Positions 11,201 to 22,009 are shown, numbered from the stretch's first letter. The stretch: DNA of 64,000 nucleotides from Chara braunii (GCA_003427395.1 BFEA01000695.1:90954-154953); one strand, 5' to 3'. Translations and numbers: made by a program. Notes: a model not told the origin generated them from the sequence alone.

Positions 11201-11308
11201 CAATTTCCATCGCAGAAACTACTTCTTTAGGCTTGGTCCTCTTTAAACCCATGCTCATAGGCAGCGAGAATATCGAGTGTTGTAGGGAGAAGGTATTTCT
11301 TAGTGAAC

Positions 11309-11426
11309 CATCTTGATTTTGATATAGGTTGTTTTGAACTTCACCTTGTAGTGCTTCTACAATCTTCCATCTTGATTCTGATATAGGTTGTTTTGAACTT
11401 TACCTTGTACTGCTTTTGCGGTCTTC
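11309..11426. repeat. 59-bp tandem duplication at the 3' end of element 2
   Basis: Adjacent copies start at 11309 and 11368 with CATCTTGATT followed by TGATATAGG. They differ at several bases and fall in the decayed chromodomain-tail region. Confidence 0.85.
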
Positions 11427-11726
11427 CCTTGCCATCTGTGGAAAAGTATCCATGTTCCAATATGCGTTAACTTTGTAACCTCCATTTATAGAGGGAGGAA
11501 GCATGGATGGCTGGTTAGGAAACTCATGGCCGTTGACGCATGGGAGGAGTTCGGAAGTATGAAAGACAAGATATGTCGTGATGTGAGGGGGTACGTCAAT
11601 GTGATAGGACGGGTCATCGGTGTCCCCTATCACCTTGAGAACTTCCCAGGGTCTATAGTAGATACTAGACAGGTAGCAATTTTTTAGACACTTATTCTCT
11701 TCAAGGGAGAATTTTTTAGACTTCAC
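11400..11726 (-). pseudogene. Element 2 integrase C-terminal linker
   Basis: The minus-strand frame shows PWEVLKVIGDTDDPSYHID, then TTYLVFHTSELLPCV and LPPSINGGYKV. This is the same block as in elements 1, 3 and 5, upstream of the chromodomain-like tail. The tail itself is disrupted by the 59-bp tandem duplication and frameshifts. Confidence 0.78.
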
Positions 11727-11989
11727 CCAAACTAAGTCCCCGTCTTTGAATTGAGATGGTCAACGATGTTTTTTTGCTTGTTCGATGATTTGAAGTTGGG
11801 CTTTTTAGATATTCTCCTTTACTCTAGCTATGTCCTGTTCGTACAAAATTGCAAATTCCCTTATTCCTGGGAGTAGGACATGTTCCCTAGTCAATGCATT
11901 AATGAGACGTATTGACTTCCAACCTTCGTGAAGTGCGTTAGGTGTTTTGTCGGTAACAATATGAACATGTATGCTCTTGCTATTTTGGG

Positions 11990-12454
11990 TAAGTTCTCAT
12001 TCCAATCAATTTGATCTGACCTAACATACATTCGCGAAAGTTGTTGGCTCAATCTGTTTGTTTGCTAAGTTTGTCCATTCGTTTCAGGCTATCCACCTGA
12101 CGACATGGTCAATCATGTGCCATAGGCTTCCATTAGCTTTTGCCATTGTAGGCCTATGAATCGTACATCCCTGTCAGAGACGATGGTTTTCGGAAATCCA
12201 TACTCGGAAACCCATCGCATTTAAAACTTCTTGATGACGAGCGTCGTTCTAGCTTCTTATGGTAAAGGAATGAACATTGCATACTCAAAGAATCTGTCAA
12301 CAATGACCATTACCTGGCTATTCCCATTTCGACTCTTGGTGAGACTCGTGAAGTCAATCGAGATGGACTCACCTGGTTCACTTAGAATAGGTAGTGGTAG
12401 TAGTTCCAAGGGATTTTTATTAGAGGGGATGTTCCTTTGGCAAATAAGACAGTT
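11990..12454 (-). pseudogene. Element 2 integrase core with several nonsense codons
   Basis: A single minus-strand frame continues from the upstream protease-integrase ORF. It shows CLICQRN (zinc finger end), LLPLPI, SIDFTSLTKSRNG (first catalytic Asp present), VMVIVDRF, SDRDVRF (second Asp) and PETNGQT. Stops replace residues after YV, after PLP, after KKF, after AYGT, after SSGG and at the catalytic Glu position (GQT-stop where element 3 has GQTE). Reading frame is kept throughout, so decay here is by point nonsense change. Confidence 0.82.
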
Positions 12455-12835
12455 TTACACATAGGTTAGCACGTCCTCTTTCATTCCTTTCCATTCAAAA
12501 GACTTTCTCACATTAGCATACGTCTTCTTAAACCCGAAGTGACCCTCAGTATCATGACATTCCCCAATAATTGTACTTCGAAAAGCAGGTAGACTCATAC
12601 AAAAGAAATACAGTGATGAATTGGAACCAGACTTGTGAAACAATTTAATCGATTCAATTTCGGATTTGTCATCCTTTAATTTAACACTCTTATCTTTGAA
12701 CTTGACTTTCGGGTCCTCATGCCAATCCATGCCCAAAATCAAGTGAAAGGGTCGATTCTTCTCTACAAGGAATGTGACTTCATGCAATATTTTTTTTCCT
12801 TCCTTAGTGCGAAAATAACATTTCACGCGATCCAC
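12455..12835 (-). pseudogene. Element 2 protease end fused to integrase zinc finger (RT and RNase H deleted)
   Basis: A 126-residue ORF. Residues 1-45 include FHLILGMDWHEDPKVKF, the C-terminal protease region. Residues ~75-86 read SSLYFFCMSLPAF, equivalent to the linker before RT in element 3 (CCMSAPAFARH near 20370). The next residues are RSTIIGECHDTEGHFGFKK, which is the integrase HHCC zinc finger. Element 3 has ~1.7 kb of RT and RNase H between these points. The join is in frame and lies about at PAF/RS, consistent with a deletion at short homology or a template jump. Confidence 0.85.
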
Positions 12836-13162
12836 AAATTGAGAGACAATTATCGTGCAATTGTTGGCAAGTATAGATGTGATAGGTCTCGAAAGGTCCT
12901 AAACTCTCATTCCCAGATGCAACTTGCGAATTGCCTTTTTGGAGACATAGGACCTTGTAAACCCAAGATCTAACAAACCAGCTACTTGTGTTCGCGCAAT
13001 CTCTATGCCAACAATCATTAACTCACCCGTAGACTTCACTTTCTTAGCCCATGAACTTCGTAATGCAACGAGTTCACAACCAATTTCAGCACGGGAATCA
13101 CCCAATGAGACAACACAAAACCTTTTCAGGGTGGTCTGGGTGATGGGCCGAAAAATAGTCAT
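12836..13162 (-). pseudogene. Element 2 protease N-terminal part
   Basis: The minus-strand ORF 12899-13162 contains GELMIVGIEI, then GLLDLGFTRSYVSKKAIRKL. The aspartic protease motif DSGAT is DLGFT here, so Ser and Ala are replaced but the Asp remains. Downstream KLHLGM matches element 3 (KLCLGL). A stop separates it from the 12455-12835 ORF. It would mature Gag-Pol. Confidence 0.8.
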
Positions 13163-13360
13163 CCTCTGCCTTGTGAGTTGGGAGGTTGAAACTTGAAAGG
13201 GGTTGTCGATGCCTTACCTTTGTCTTACCCTCCAACTCAGTAGGAAAAGATGCTGCTCCTACAGGCTGCTCCCTTTTGGGTTATGGATGAGGGGACACCA
13301 TGCAATGATATGTCCTACAGTTCCACATTTCAGAGACTGCCTATTATCAGTTCGTTCCTG

Positions 13361-14770
13361 CTATTCCGTCTGGGTAAGGCTCGTCTTCTCCGAGGGCCGG
13401 TTACAAGGAATGCCATGATGCTCCGGGAATGAGCGTGGCCTCCTCTTCTTAAATCCACCATTTCGGTTGGTGCCACCCTTGATGGCCACCAGGGCATTGG
13501 CGTCACCCTTTCCAGACTCAATCGCCGCCATTTGCTTCGCCCCCTGCCTCTTCCAAAGGCCATCTCTCGATAGTCTCGTCGTCGAAGACGACGAGAGTGT
13601 GGTCGTGTCGCTTCCGCCTCCACAGGACTCGTTTCCCGTTCCCGTACCCACTTGTCTGCCCACCCTTCACAACGGCCGCGTAGGTTCCCTTCACCCGAGT
13701 TGTCATTTGTTCTCTTTGGAGAGCGAGATCGCGGAATTGCCGGTAATTGTACTTACCGGACTTTGCCTTTGCCACAAGCTGTCCTCGTATAAGCTCAGGC
13801 AATGCGCGCGAGTTAATATACAAAACCTGGTTATCCTGTAGGTTTAACGCAGGTACCTGCAACAGACGATCCACTTCACGTGACAAAGCATCGACAGTGG
13901 ACCAACGCTTCTGGTTGATAGTGGTGAGTTCGTCAAAAACCTTATTGGTTGTCGTTTTGTCGAGGAACTGCTCCATGATTTTCTGGAGAAATTCCCACAA
14001 AGTCATTGTCTCTGCCCACTCACGTATATCTTCGAAGCCAGCGGCATTGGCCTTGGACATTACCCACTCCTTTGGAACTTCCCCCAGACAAGAGGTGGAG
14101 AACGCGACTTGACTGTCCTCCGCCACTGGAGTGGTCCCACAATACATCTGGATCTCGGTAATCCATAACAGCAAGTGTTCCCCTCTTTTACCGTTGTAGA
14201 TAAATGGCAAGTTCATTTTAAACTTTTCTTTCCTCTTCTGCTTCTCCCCTTCTTCCTTTTTCTGAGCTTCTTTCTTAACGGGCTTGGGTTCTTTAAGTTC
14301 TTGGGGTTTCATGACGTCTTTCATCAGCTTCTCGTGTGGCTCTTTCTTTTCTTCCCTTTCCTCGGCTACCTCTTGATGCACAACTTGTTCTTTCCTTTTA
14401 CTAATCTAGTCACCATCTGCAATTGTGCACTGATGTGATCAGTCTTGATGTCTAAGTTTGCTAGGTTAGCCATCATATTTTGCAGGACAGACGCCACGTC
14501 AGTTTCTGAATCCACAATATCATTTTTTTGTTTTATTTCTTCTACTTTCCTTTCCTGTTATTCTTGCTCTCTTCGCTGCCTCTCACATTCTTCCTTTTTC
14601 TTCAATTCTGCTTCTAATGCAGCTTGCAACTGCTTAATTGTGTCGTCCATTATCTCTTCCGTCAGTTCAGGTTCTTCTTTCCTCTCGCTTGCTTCTCCTT
14701 TCCCTTCTTCTTTGGCCTCACCACCAGCTATCTTCGCAAACTGCTCAGCGACAAAGTGATCGAGGACCAT
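13361..14770 (-). pseudogene. Element 2 gag
   Basis: An N-terminal Glu/Lys-rich coiled-coil segment (14558-14770: AEQFAKIAGGEAKEEG) is separated by stops from a 287-residue ORF (13518-14381). That ORF has a Lys/Glu-rich start and then a capsid-like block: PFIYNGKRGEHLLLWITEI, STSCLGEVPKEWV, LWEFLQKIMEQFLD and INSRALPELIRGQLVAKAK. This resembles the Retrotrans_gag fold. The basic C-terminus changes frame at about 13520-13660, and the expected zinc knuckle near 13290-13330 is unrecognisable apart from scattered Cys and His. The N-terminal part is interrupted near 14400-14560. Confidence 0.8.
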
Positions 14771-15568
14771 TCATCCTCGATTAATTATCTGTTGCACTCC
14801 TACCGCTGGTCTCCAGCATCTGCACAACAGTTCCAATCCTTGAAAGTTAGGCTTCTGCAGCACGCAGATCGAAATGGCTGTGAACATGCTGCTCAGCGTC
14901 TGGCCCAGCATCGTGCAGCTCAGTGAGCAGTTGGTGAAGACGGCCCAGCATCTGCTGCCATTTTTCTTCCACTTGGCCACGGGTTCCCATTACTCCACCT
15001 TCATCAGCGAAGAAGGTGATTGAGAAGAGGAAAAGGAATCAATCAAGTGAGGATAGACACAGGCAAGCAGTTCCAGAGGTTAGTATTTTTCTCCAGTGTG
15101 TCTGCCGCACAATAAATTTCAAACGACAATTATAAATTCCACGACCACACTTCAATCAAATTTCAATCTCCACGGCACGAAATACGAAATAAAAGTAAAT
15201 TTCAACAGGAAACAGAATCTAAGTTTTTCTGTATCTACTTCTGCTGATTATTCTTCTGATGATGTTTCCTATAGTCTGTGCACAGATTCGGCAGCCATGG
15301 CCAGTGTGATCGAGACAATAACACAGTGGTGAGTTTGCAGACATCCACAAGACAGCCCACGACAGGCGAGTGTCACAATCAATCAGCAACACAACAATCA
15401 ATAATGTGTTAGCTGATATTCTTCTCACTGTCCTTGAACAGATGGCTGTCTGTTCAGGCACAAGTTGTGACGCGTGGCACTACAGCATAGTCTTGTGCTG
15501 TACCGTCCGTCAGACCACACAAGTGCAAGTCGCTGTTCCCACCAATCTTCAGCGGATGGCAGTGTAAG
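14771..15568 (-). other. Element 2 region upstream of gag (left of nested element 3)
   Basis: Leader-type sequence with no recognisable protein. The last bases, TAAG (15565-15568), are repeated at 24472-24475 on the far side of element 3. Confidence 0.55.
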
Positions 15569-15600
15569 TAAAAGGGCCTTTACGAATTAGACCCCAGATG

Positions 15601-15791
15601 AGTACCCCAACAGCGAGGGGCCCTGTCGGCCAGAACTTAAATTCACGAGCAGCAACCCAAAAGACAAAGTTCCTGAGACAAATGTCACATCCATANAGTA
15701 CCCCAACAGCGAGGGGCCCTGTCGGCCAGAACTTAAATTCACGAGCAGCAACCCAAAAGACAAAGTTCCTGAGACAAATGTCACATCCATA
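15601..15791. repeat. Exact 95-bp duplication around a single N (likely assembly join)
   Basis: 15601-15695 and 15697-15791 are identical, with N at 15696. The same sequence occurs once at the left edge of the gap in the 3' LTR. Confidence 0.85.
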
Positions 15792-16552
15792 ATGAAATGA
15801 AAGGTCATTTTGAACAGTCACAAACAGGTAATGAAAGAACAGGTATTGGACACAGTTTTTAAGACTGAGAAAGGGTCATGTCTCCTCGATGGAAAGTCAC
15901 GTCTGTTCGGCAATGAGTCAAAGGCCACAGTCCCAGTCTAGTCATAATCCCACGAGTCAGTCCTGATTCAGACCAGGAGTNCAAAAGACAGGCCCGATGG
16001 CCCAAAGCAGCAGCAGACCATGGGAAAAGATACTGGGACACACACTTNGCAACAACNGGTACNGGGNAGGAGTNCCAGACACTTGAGGCTGAATGCAGGG
16101 CACGCCAGACCAGTCCAGCACTATAAAGGACTGGCCAGCCTCCCATTTGACAGATGCTCACTTCGCATGAGAGTGTGGAAGTGCCGTGGCACTTGTGCAC
16201 CAGATGTGTGTGGGCTGTGCTAGGCTGAAGAGCAGCGCTATGTGAGAGTGAAGAGAGTGCTGGCTAGAGGGAAGGCAGCCATAGCTGCGCCAGCGCTAGT
16301 TAGAACATTAGTAGGGATAGTTAGTAGGAGAGTTCAGTGAGTAGTATTCAAAGTAGATCCTCGTGTGATAGGGAGTGAGCATGCATGATGAGTGGGAGTA
16401 GACCAGGGCAATAGACATAGAGGGAGAGAGAGAAGAAGACAGACAAGAGAGGGGGAGGTGTGAGCTATGGTGACACTTACCTGTTGAGCGCTGTTGTTGA
16501 CGTTTGGCGGCTGACGCTGATGAGCGCCAGGCTTGGAACTCATGTTGATCGA

Positions 16553-16743
16553 AGAAGATTTGTAACTCTGTTCAGCGCTATACATTTTTGGACTCATGAA
16601 ATTCCTCTCTTAAATCTGGTTATGATAATTGAGTTGAGCTTCCTGGTNAGAAGATTTGTAACTCTGTTCAGCGCTATACATTTTTGGACTCATGAAATTC
16701 CTCTCTTAAATCTGGTTATGATAATTGAGTTGAGCTTCCTGGT
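16553..16743. repeat. Exact 95-bp duplication around a single N (likely assembly join)
   Basis: 16553-16647 and 16649-16743 are identical, with N at 16648. The same sequence occurs once at the right edge of the gap in the 3' LTR (from 24264). Confidence 0.85.
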
Positions 16744-16860
16744 TCTCATTTCATCTTCTATTGGGTTTTGTGTGAGACTCCGCAATCTGTGAAATCTGTG
16801 TGTATGCATGTGATCTGATGCACTCCAGCAAGTGATGAACAGTCGGGTTCCTTGCAAATT

Positions 16861-16872
16861 TGGTATTGGAGC
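16861..16872 (+). promoter_or_regulatory. Primer binding site of element 3
   Basis: TGGTATTGGAGC, four bases after the LTR end, 10 of 12 matching the initiator tRNA-Met site. Confidence 0.82.
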
Positions 16873-17701
16873 AGAACTTGTTACTCTCACTGGAAGCGTT
16901 GGCGTGATCAAGCCCCGCGAGAAGGATAAGCTGGCTTGAGTATAGCTGGCGAGAGTTGAGGTGAAGAGGAGTTAGATTGGGATAGAGGGGGAAGTTGGCC
17001 GACGAAGAAGGGGCTAAGGAGGAGAAGACTTACCTGCGATTGGAGCGACTGGAGCGAACGTGGAGTCTTCATCAACGGCTACAAAGAAGAGAAGAACCTC
17101 CTGCCCCACTTACCTCGATTGATTGCAAACCTGTGTGTTGTGTATCTCTTCCCCCTCCTTTCTGGTGGTCGCTGCTGCTGTCTGGACGAAACCTGTGGCC
17201 TGGTCTGATCTGACAGATAGGACTTGAGAGTTAACATCTGGTCTTCGTGTTATCCATCTGGTCTATCGATAGGTAATGTAGGAAGGTTGAGTCAGGGAAC
17301 TGTGTATTGCCACGTCAAAGTGTTAGAAGCCGAGAGCTGAGATAATCGTGGTAAACTGGATTTGTTTTCGAAGTAAGTGACCACCCGGCTAACCTTCTCT
17401 AACGAAAGTGACCAGACATGACCATTGAAGGCATAGACCAGGTAAGTAACTAAACAGGCAGCAAACAAAGGAAGAGGGAAGAAAAAAAGAGTTCCTACTT
17501 TGCATATTGATTAGGAAATATTATTTATCTTTTGCATTGTTAAATTTCGTTATTCTGAAGCAGCGACATCCAGACTTCAAAGAAGAAAAGTTACAGATCC
17601 CAACTACTCAGGTAAACTAGGTTCTCGGATAGCTACTTGGTGGTCCAGCAGAGGCCTCCCCTGTGCTGCACCCCACCATGGATGACTATCCCATGTAGGG
17701 G
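16873..17701 (+). other. Element 3 leader
   Basis: Untranslated leader with no recognised protein. A 72-residue open frame at 16995-17213 is rich in Glu, Lys and Arg at its start but has no family match that I can see. Confidence 0.5.
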
Positions 17702-19700
17702 ATGGTGGCTCTGTCTGTTTTTTTGGGGCCACTGTTCCATTTCTTTTTCGCTCTCGGCTTCGGGGGATGGTGTTCTTCCCACATGATGATGAGATCCGGT
17801 ACAGCAAAGCTCGGACTCTCAGCGGCAGAGCAGGCAGAAGTAGACGACCGCCTAACCGAGAAAAGGAAAGACAAGGAGCAGAAAAAGAAACAGAAAGAAG
17901 AAGAGTTGAGGAAGAAAACTCAAATAGAAGAAGAAAGAATTAAAAAAGAGTTGAAAGAAAAGTTAGAAAAAGGATTGTAGGAAAAACTGGAGACTATAGA
18001 AGAAGAAGATGACCCTGCTGATGACAGACTCATCAGACATCGAACTGAAAGGGGCGAAAGCAGTCATACAGGTGGTTGAGTATACAGGTCAGTCCCTTAA
18101 GCTGGTATGACCAGTATAGCTATTCCAGTGAACGGATTGAAGAGACAGAGGAAGAACGGGACACGTTCATCGCAAAATTGGCATCCATTAAAGATAAAAG
18201 GGAAAAGGAGTTCTTGTTGGAGGAAAAACGAACTGAACTGCACAACAAAATGTTAGTTGCAAAGCGACAAGAGCTGGAAGAGAGAAAAAGACTGCAGGTA
18301 GAGGGTGAAAGGTTGCAAAGAGAATTGAAGCTGATCAGTATGAATTTGAAGGAGTCTGGAATACCTTCCTGCTGAGATCTGCAGCAGAAGTTGACCAACA
18401 TGTACAAGCATACATTGTAAAATTAGATGAGCAGATCAATAAACTTTAACACCCGCCATGATTGAGAAATTGGTAAGTAGTGGCGGAGGAGATGGAGGAG
18501 ATGGAAAAGGTGATCGAGACGGAGATAGGAAGAAGAAGGGCGTGCTACAAGAAGATGCAGGGGAAGTCGGAAAGATAAAAGTAAAAGTGTCGTTGACATA
18601 CACCGACAAAAAGAAAGAAAGTGTTTTACGTTGGATTGTTGTGGTTGAGTCCTACGTGTATGGGCAGCGTATACCATATTGGGACAGAGTTCTCATGGCC
18701 AGTTCGTATATGGCCAGAGATGCAATGAGTTTTGCAATCTCCCTGCAAAAAGAAGTTAATTCTCAGTCTATGGTAGAGTATTCCCAACAAACCCGTACTG
18801 AAGTTTTTTTTAAAGCGGTCTGGGAACGATTTAAAGAAACTTAGCCCGAAGAACTGAAATGCTAATCCCGAATATTGCGGATAGGAAGTGGAAAAGTGTA
18901 TCCGCACTTAAATCTACCATGGATGAACTTTTGCAATGCGCTAAACATGGACTCATCCCGACGCAGATTCTTAACAACATTGCTAGAGCACTACCCGATC
19001 CTCTCCGCACTCAACTATATCCCCGTACCAAGGAAGAGAGAAGGACTTATGAGAAGTTTAGCAAAATCACATTAGATCATGCCGGTTTCTTGGCGGAGGC
19101 AAACTACTGCCATTATTGGAAACATTTGCAAGCCGGCAAGAAATCGCAAAACCGTACCATCTTAGGAAGTATTCCTGGGAAAGACAACCTTCTTCTGACC
19201 TTTGAAGAAGGAGGTGTCGAAACTCTCTCCTATGATCAAATAGACTATGGTCTGGAGGGAGATGCACACAACGGATCTGTAGTTCAGGAGGGGGACTACG
19301 TGGCCGTTGCAGCCCGCGGGGAAGGGCGACAAGGAAGAGGCCGTGGCAGAGGAAAAGGAGGCCGCGGTCGTGGAGGAAGAGGACCCGACACCCAGAGGGG
19401 TGGTTGCGAAGGAAGCTACTACGCGGGAGGAAGGGGCAATGATCCATCACAAGGTGGCCGAGGACCCAACTCCACATGGGGAAGAGGAAGAGGCACGTGG
19501 AATGGGAATTGGGATCGTCCGTATCCACCCCATCCTGGCTTGCCGGAAGGCAAACCTTGGGAAAAGCTAGGGATTACAGAAAAAGTTGGCAACAATGGCA
19601 AGATAGAAAAATCGCCGATCAGTGCCTCAAATGTGGCTACCCCAACCACATTGTTCCCTTCTGCTCAGATTATAAACAACCAAAAGGAAACAACCAGTAG
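17702..19700 (+). pseudogene. Element 3 gag (fragmented, CCHC zinc knuckle intact in a second frame)
   Basis: Lys/Glu-rich coiled-coil segments (17810-17980 and 18100-18375) precede a capsid-like block. That block starts at 18458 (KVKVSLTYTDKKKESVLRW, MASSYMARDAMSFA, FFKAVWERF) and continues from 18859 with WKSVSALKSTMDELLQ and NIARALPDPLRTQLYP. An RGG-rich stretch follows (19310-19500). The zinc knuckle CLKCGYPNHIVPFC (CX2CX4HX4C, all ligands present) is in a different frame (19476-19700), so a frameshift lies just upstream. Stops at 17980, 18375 and 18844 break the rest. Confidence 0.85.
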
Positions 19701-19768
19701 GGGTTTCAATTGCCTCTACAGGAACTTCAGATGTAAGCAGACTGACATCCTCCCATTCGAAGGTTCCT

Positions 19769-20074
19769 GTGGCAGAAACTAAAGAGACAAACGATCTCTA
19801 TATTGTCAGTTGTTCAGAGGGAGGTAGTATATGTACCTCTCTAGGTGGATCCCTCGCAGGTATGGGTGATGAGTTGGCCACTCGTCGCAAAGCCTGGGTC
19901 GAAATGAAAAAACGGAAAGGGCAGCTAATTATCGCAGATCTAGAAGTGAATAAAGTAAGAGTAGGCGGTATGATTGATAGTGGGTCAACGCACAATTATA
20001 TTAGTAAGAAAGGCATGCAAAAGCTGTGTCTCGGGCTAAAGGTAAAACAGTTGGAAAAAACCCGTAGTAAGTAA
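19769..20074 (+). pseudogene. Element 3 protease
   Basis: The frame contains LIIADLEVNKVRVGG followed by MIDSGSTHNYISKKGMQKL. The aspartic protease motif DSGST is intact. The frame stops at 20074 before the C-terminal DLLLGI-type region; LLLEILLGIDWGD is visible later in another frame near 20205-20240, where a 42-bp tandem duplication has occurred. It would cleave Gag-Pol in the particle. Confidence 0.85.
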
Positions 20075-20195
20075 ACTAGCGAACAATAATGAGATTGTAT
20101 AGGATAAATATGTTGAGGGGATTCAGACATACTTTCGGCTCGAGGCAGAGGGGAAGGTGGAACGCGTTCTCCACTCTCTGACTCTCTTGGTGGAA

Positions 20196-20279
20196 GATAG
20201 TCTCCTTCTTGAGATTCTCTTAGGTATAGATTGGGGGGATAGTCTCCTTCTTGATATTCTCTTAGGTATAGATTGGGGG
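20196..20279. repeat. 42-bp tandem duplication in element 3 protease region
   Basis: Copies start at 20196 and 20238 with GATAGTCTCCTTCTTGA and differ at one base. The unit codes for the LLLxILLGIDWG part of the protease, so that segment is doubled in frame (14 codons). Confidence 0.88.
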
Positions 20280-20353
20280 GAAGCTACAGATGCGGATGTG
20301 AAGCTAAGGGACCATGAGTGTTAGCTCCCTAGTTCGCAAGGTGGAAAAAAGGC

Positions 20354-20632
20354 TTGGTTCATTGTTGTATGAGTGCCCCCGCGTTTGCCCGCCATGTAAA
20401 GAAGTATAATCTATATGATCAAGTATTTGTGGCATATGTGCGGCCAGTCAAGGAAGGTGAAGATAAGGAAGAGGCAAAGTCCTCAGAAGTTGAGAAAATT
20501 CTGAAAGAATTCGCAGATGTGCAGAGGCCCAAAGCGATGTGGCAGAACGACCTATCAAACATCGCATTGAAATTATTCCTGAAAGTCATATTCCAAAGGG
20601 CCCAATTTACAGAATGTCACCGAAGGAATTAG
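20354..20632 (+). pseudogene. Element 3 protease-RT linker
   Basis: A 92-residue frame: CCMSAPAFARHVKKYNLYDQ, then FVAYV, and an acidic region with VEKILKEFADV. In gypsy Pol this connects protease and RT, and the last motif corresponds to the L..F.DVF segment before the RT fingers. A frameshift follows at the RT start. Confidence 0.7.
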
Positions 20633-21454
20633 GTGAACTGCGAACTCACCTCGATGAAATGCTGGAAAAGGGATTATAGAAAGATGTCACCCAAGATTAG
20701 ACCTAGTTCCTCACCCTATGGTGAGCCAATGTTATTTGTGCTGAAGAAAGATGGCGGGGTCGGCATGTGTATTGATTATAGAAGGTTAAATGATATAACT
20801 ATTAAAAGTGTTGAGCCATTACCCATGATCGATGATTTGTTGGATCGAGTTCGAGGTAGCAGGTACTTCACGAAAATTGACTTGAAGTCTGGCTACCATC
20901 AGATTGAGGTAGAACCAGAAGACCAATATAAGACTGCTTTTCGTACAAGGTATAGGCACTATGGGTTCATTGTGTTGCCCTTTGGTCTTACTAATGCACT
21001 TGCAACTTTCCAGGGGACGATGAATGAACTTTTTCGTGAATGGCTTGATAAATTCGTTGTTATATATTTTGATGATATTTTGATTTTTAGTAAAAGTCTA
21101 AGTGAACATTGTGAGCACCTTCGACTTGTGCTAAATAAATTGCGCGAGGCAAAGTTGAAGTTAAACCCTAAGAAGTGTGAGTGGGCAAAGCGTCAGGTAT
21201 TGTATTTGGGGCACGTTATACACGGGGATGGTATCAAACCGGAAGACGCAAAAATTGCAGCTATTCGAGATTGGCCCAACCCACGTACATTGACGGAACT
21301 ACGATCGTTCCTTGGATTGGCTAACTACTATTGTAAACTCGTAAGACACTTTACGATAATTGTTGCTCCCCATCGCAAACTGTTGAAGAAGGAAACGATC
21401 TGGAAGTGGGACCAAGATTGTACGTCTTCATTTAAACGTCTAAAAAATGTTTGA
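20633..21454 (+). CDS. Element 3 reverse transcriptase (uninterrupted domain ORF)
   Basis: A 273-residue frame covering most of the RT. Motifs in order: SSPYGEPMLFVLKKDGG, CIDYRRLNDI, PLPMIDDLLDRV, FTKIDLKSGYHQI (first catalytic Asp), MPFGL-equivalent LPFGLTNALATFQ, YFDDILIFSKS (catalytic pair DD), KKCEWAKRQVLYLGHVI and TELRSFLGLANYY. The residue before the DD pair is Phe, where Leu, Ile or Val is usual in gypsy RT. The N-terminal ~20 residues are in a shifted frame (LGELRTHLDEMLEKG reads in another frame at 20633-20680), so this is a domain within a broken Pol. Confidence 0.9.
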   Translation: MNCELTSMKCWKRDYRKMSPKIRPSSSPYGEPMLFVLKKDGGVGMCIDYRRLNDITIKSVEPLPMIDDLLDRVRGSRYFTKIDLKSGYHQIEVEPEDQYKTAFRTRYRHYGFIVLPFGLTNALATFQGTMNELFREWLDKFVVIYFDDILIFSKSLSEHCEHLRLVLNKLREAKLKLNPKKCEWAKRQVLYLGHVIHGDGIKPEDAKIAAIRDWPNPRTLTELRSFLGLANYYCKLVRHFTIIVAPHRKLLKKETIWKWDQDCTSSFKRLKNV

Positions 21455-21976
21455 TTAACTATCCAGTTTTGAAAGTTGTTGATCCTTTTTTGCCCTTTGT
21501 TGTTACTACCGATGCCAGTCAGTACGAGATAGGTGTTGTACTTCAGCAAGATGACGGAAATGGATACAAGCCTGTCGAGTTTATGTCCCGACGACTACCT
21601 AGTGAGAAAGTCGCCGCTTCTACGTATGAAAGAGAGCTATACGCACTCCGAGAAGCTTTGGATCATTGGCGTCATTGTCACCTAGGTCGCCATTTCAAAC
21701 TGTACTCAGATCATGAGACATTTCGCTGGCTAAAGATGCAGACCCGAATGACACCTAAACTGACCAGGTGGGCTGTGGAAATCAATCAGTATGACTTTTG
21801 AGCTAAAGCCAGTAAAGTGTAAGTATAGCGTTGTTGCTGACGCATTAGGTCGAAAATCTGATTTCTTCGATGGTATTGTAACGTATTTAGACATAGGCAC
21901 CAATTTACAAGATAAGATTAGGAATGCTTATTCCACTGATCTTGTTTATGGGGCTATGTTGAAACGTGTTTCCTAA
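21451..21976 (+). pseudogene. Element 3 RNase H domain
   Basis: Overlaps the RT frame end by 4 bases after a frameshift. It shows VVTTDASQYEIGVVLQQ, KPVEFMSRRLPSEK, STYERELYALREALDHWRH, YSDHETFRWL and RWAVEINQYDF, then changes frame near 21791 to FELKPVKCKYSVVADALGR. The catalytic D (TDAS), E (YERE) and D (YSDHE) are present. The tail leads into the integrase N-terminus (LQDKIRNAYSTDLVYG). Confidence 0.88.
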
Positions 21977-22009
21977 CTATCGGGTAACCCAAGGACTGTT
22001 GTTTGAAAG

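Larger units (their letters stand above)
15569..16856 (+). repeat. 5' LTR of element 3
   Basis: Matches the two ends of the gapped 3' LTR. It contains two exact 95-bp duplications separated by single Ns (at 15696 and 16648), which are probably assembly artefacts, and a few other Ns near 15981-16074. A CTATAAA box at 16121-16127 lies in the loop of the inverted repeat CCAGTCC (16110-16116) / GGACTGG (16128-16134). Confidence 0.9.

Noticed and set aside
18005-18040. CTGATGA near 18016 as a hammerhead core
   Set aside because: No GAAA box with a pairing stem II and no stem III. It lies inside gag coding sequence.
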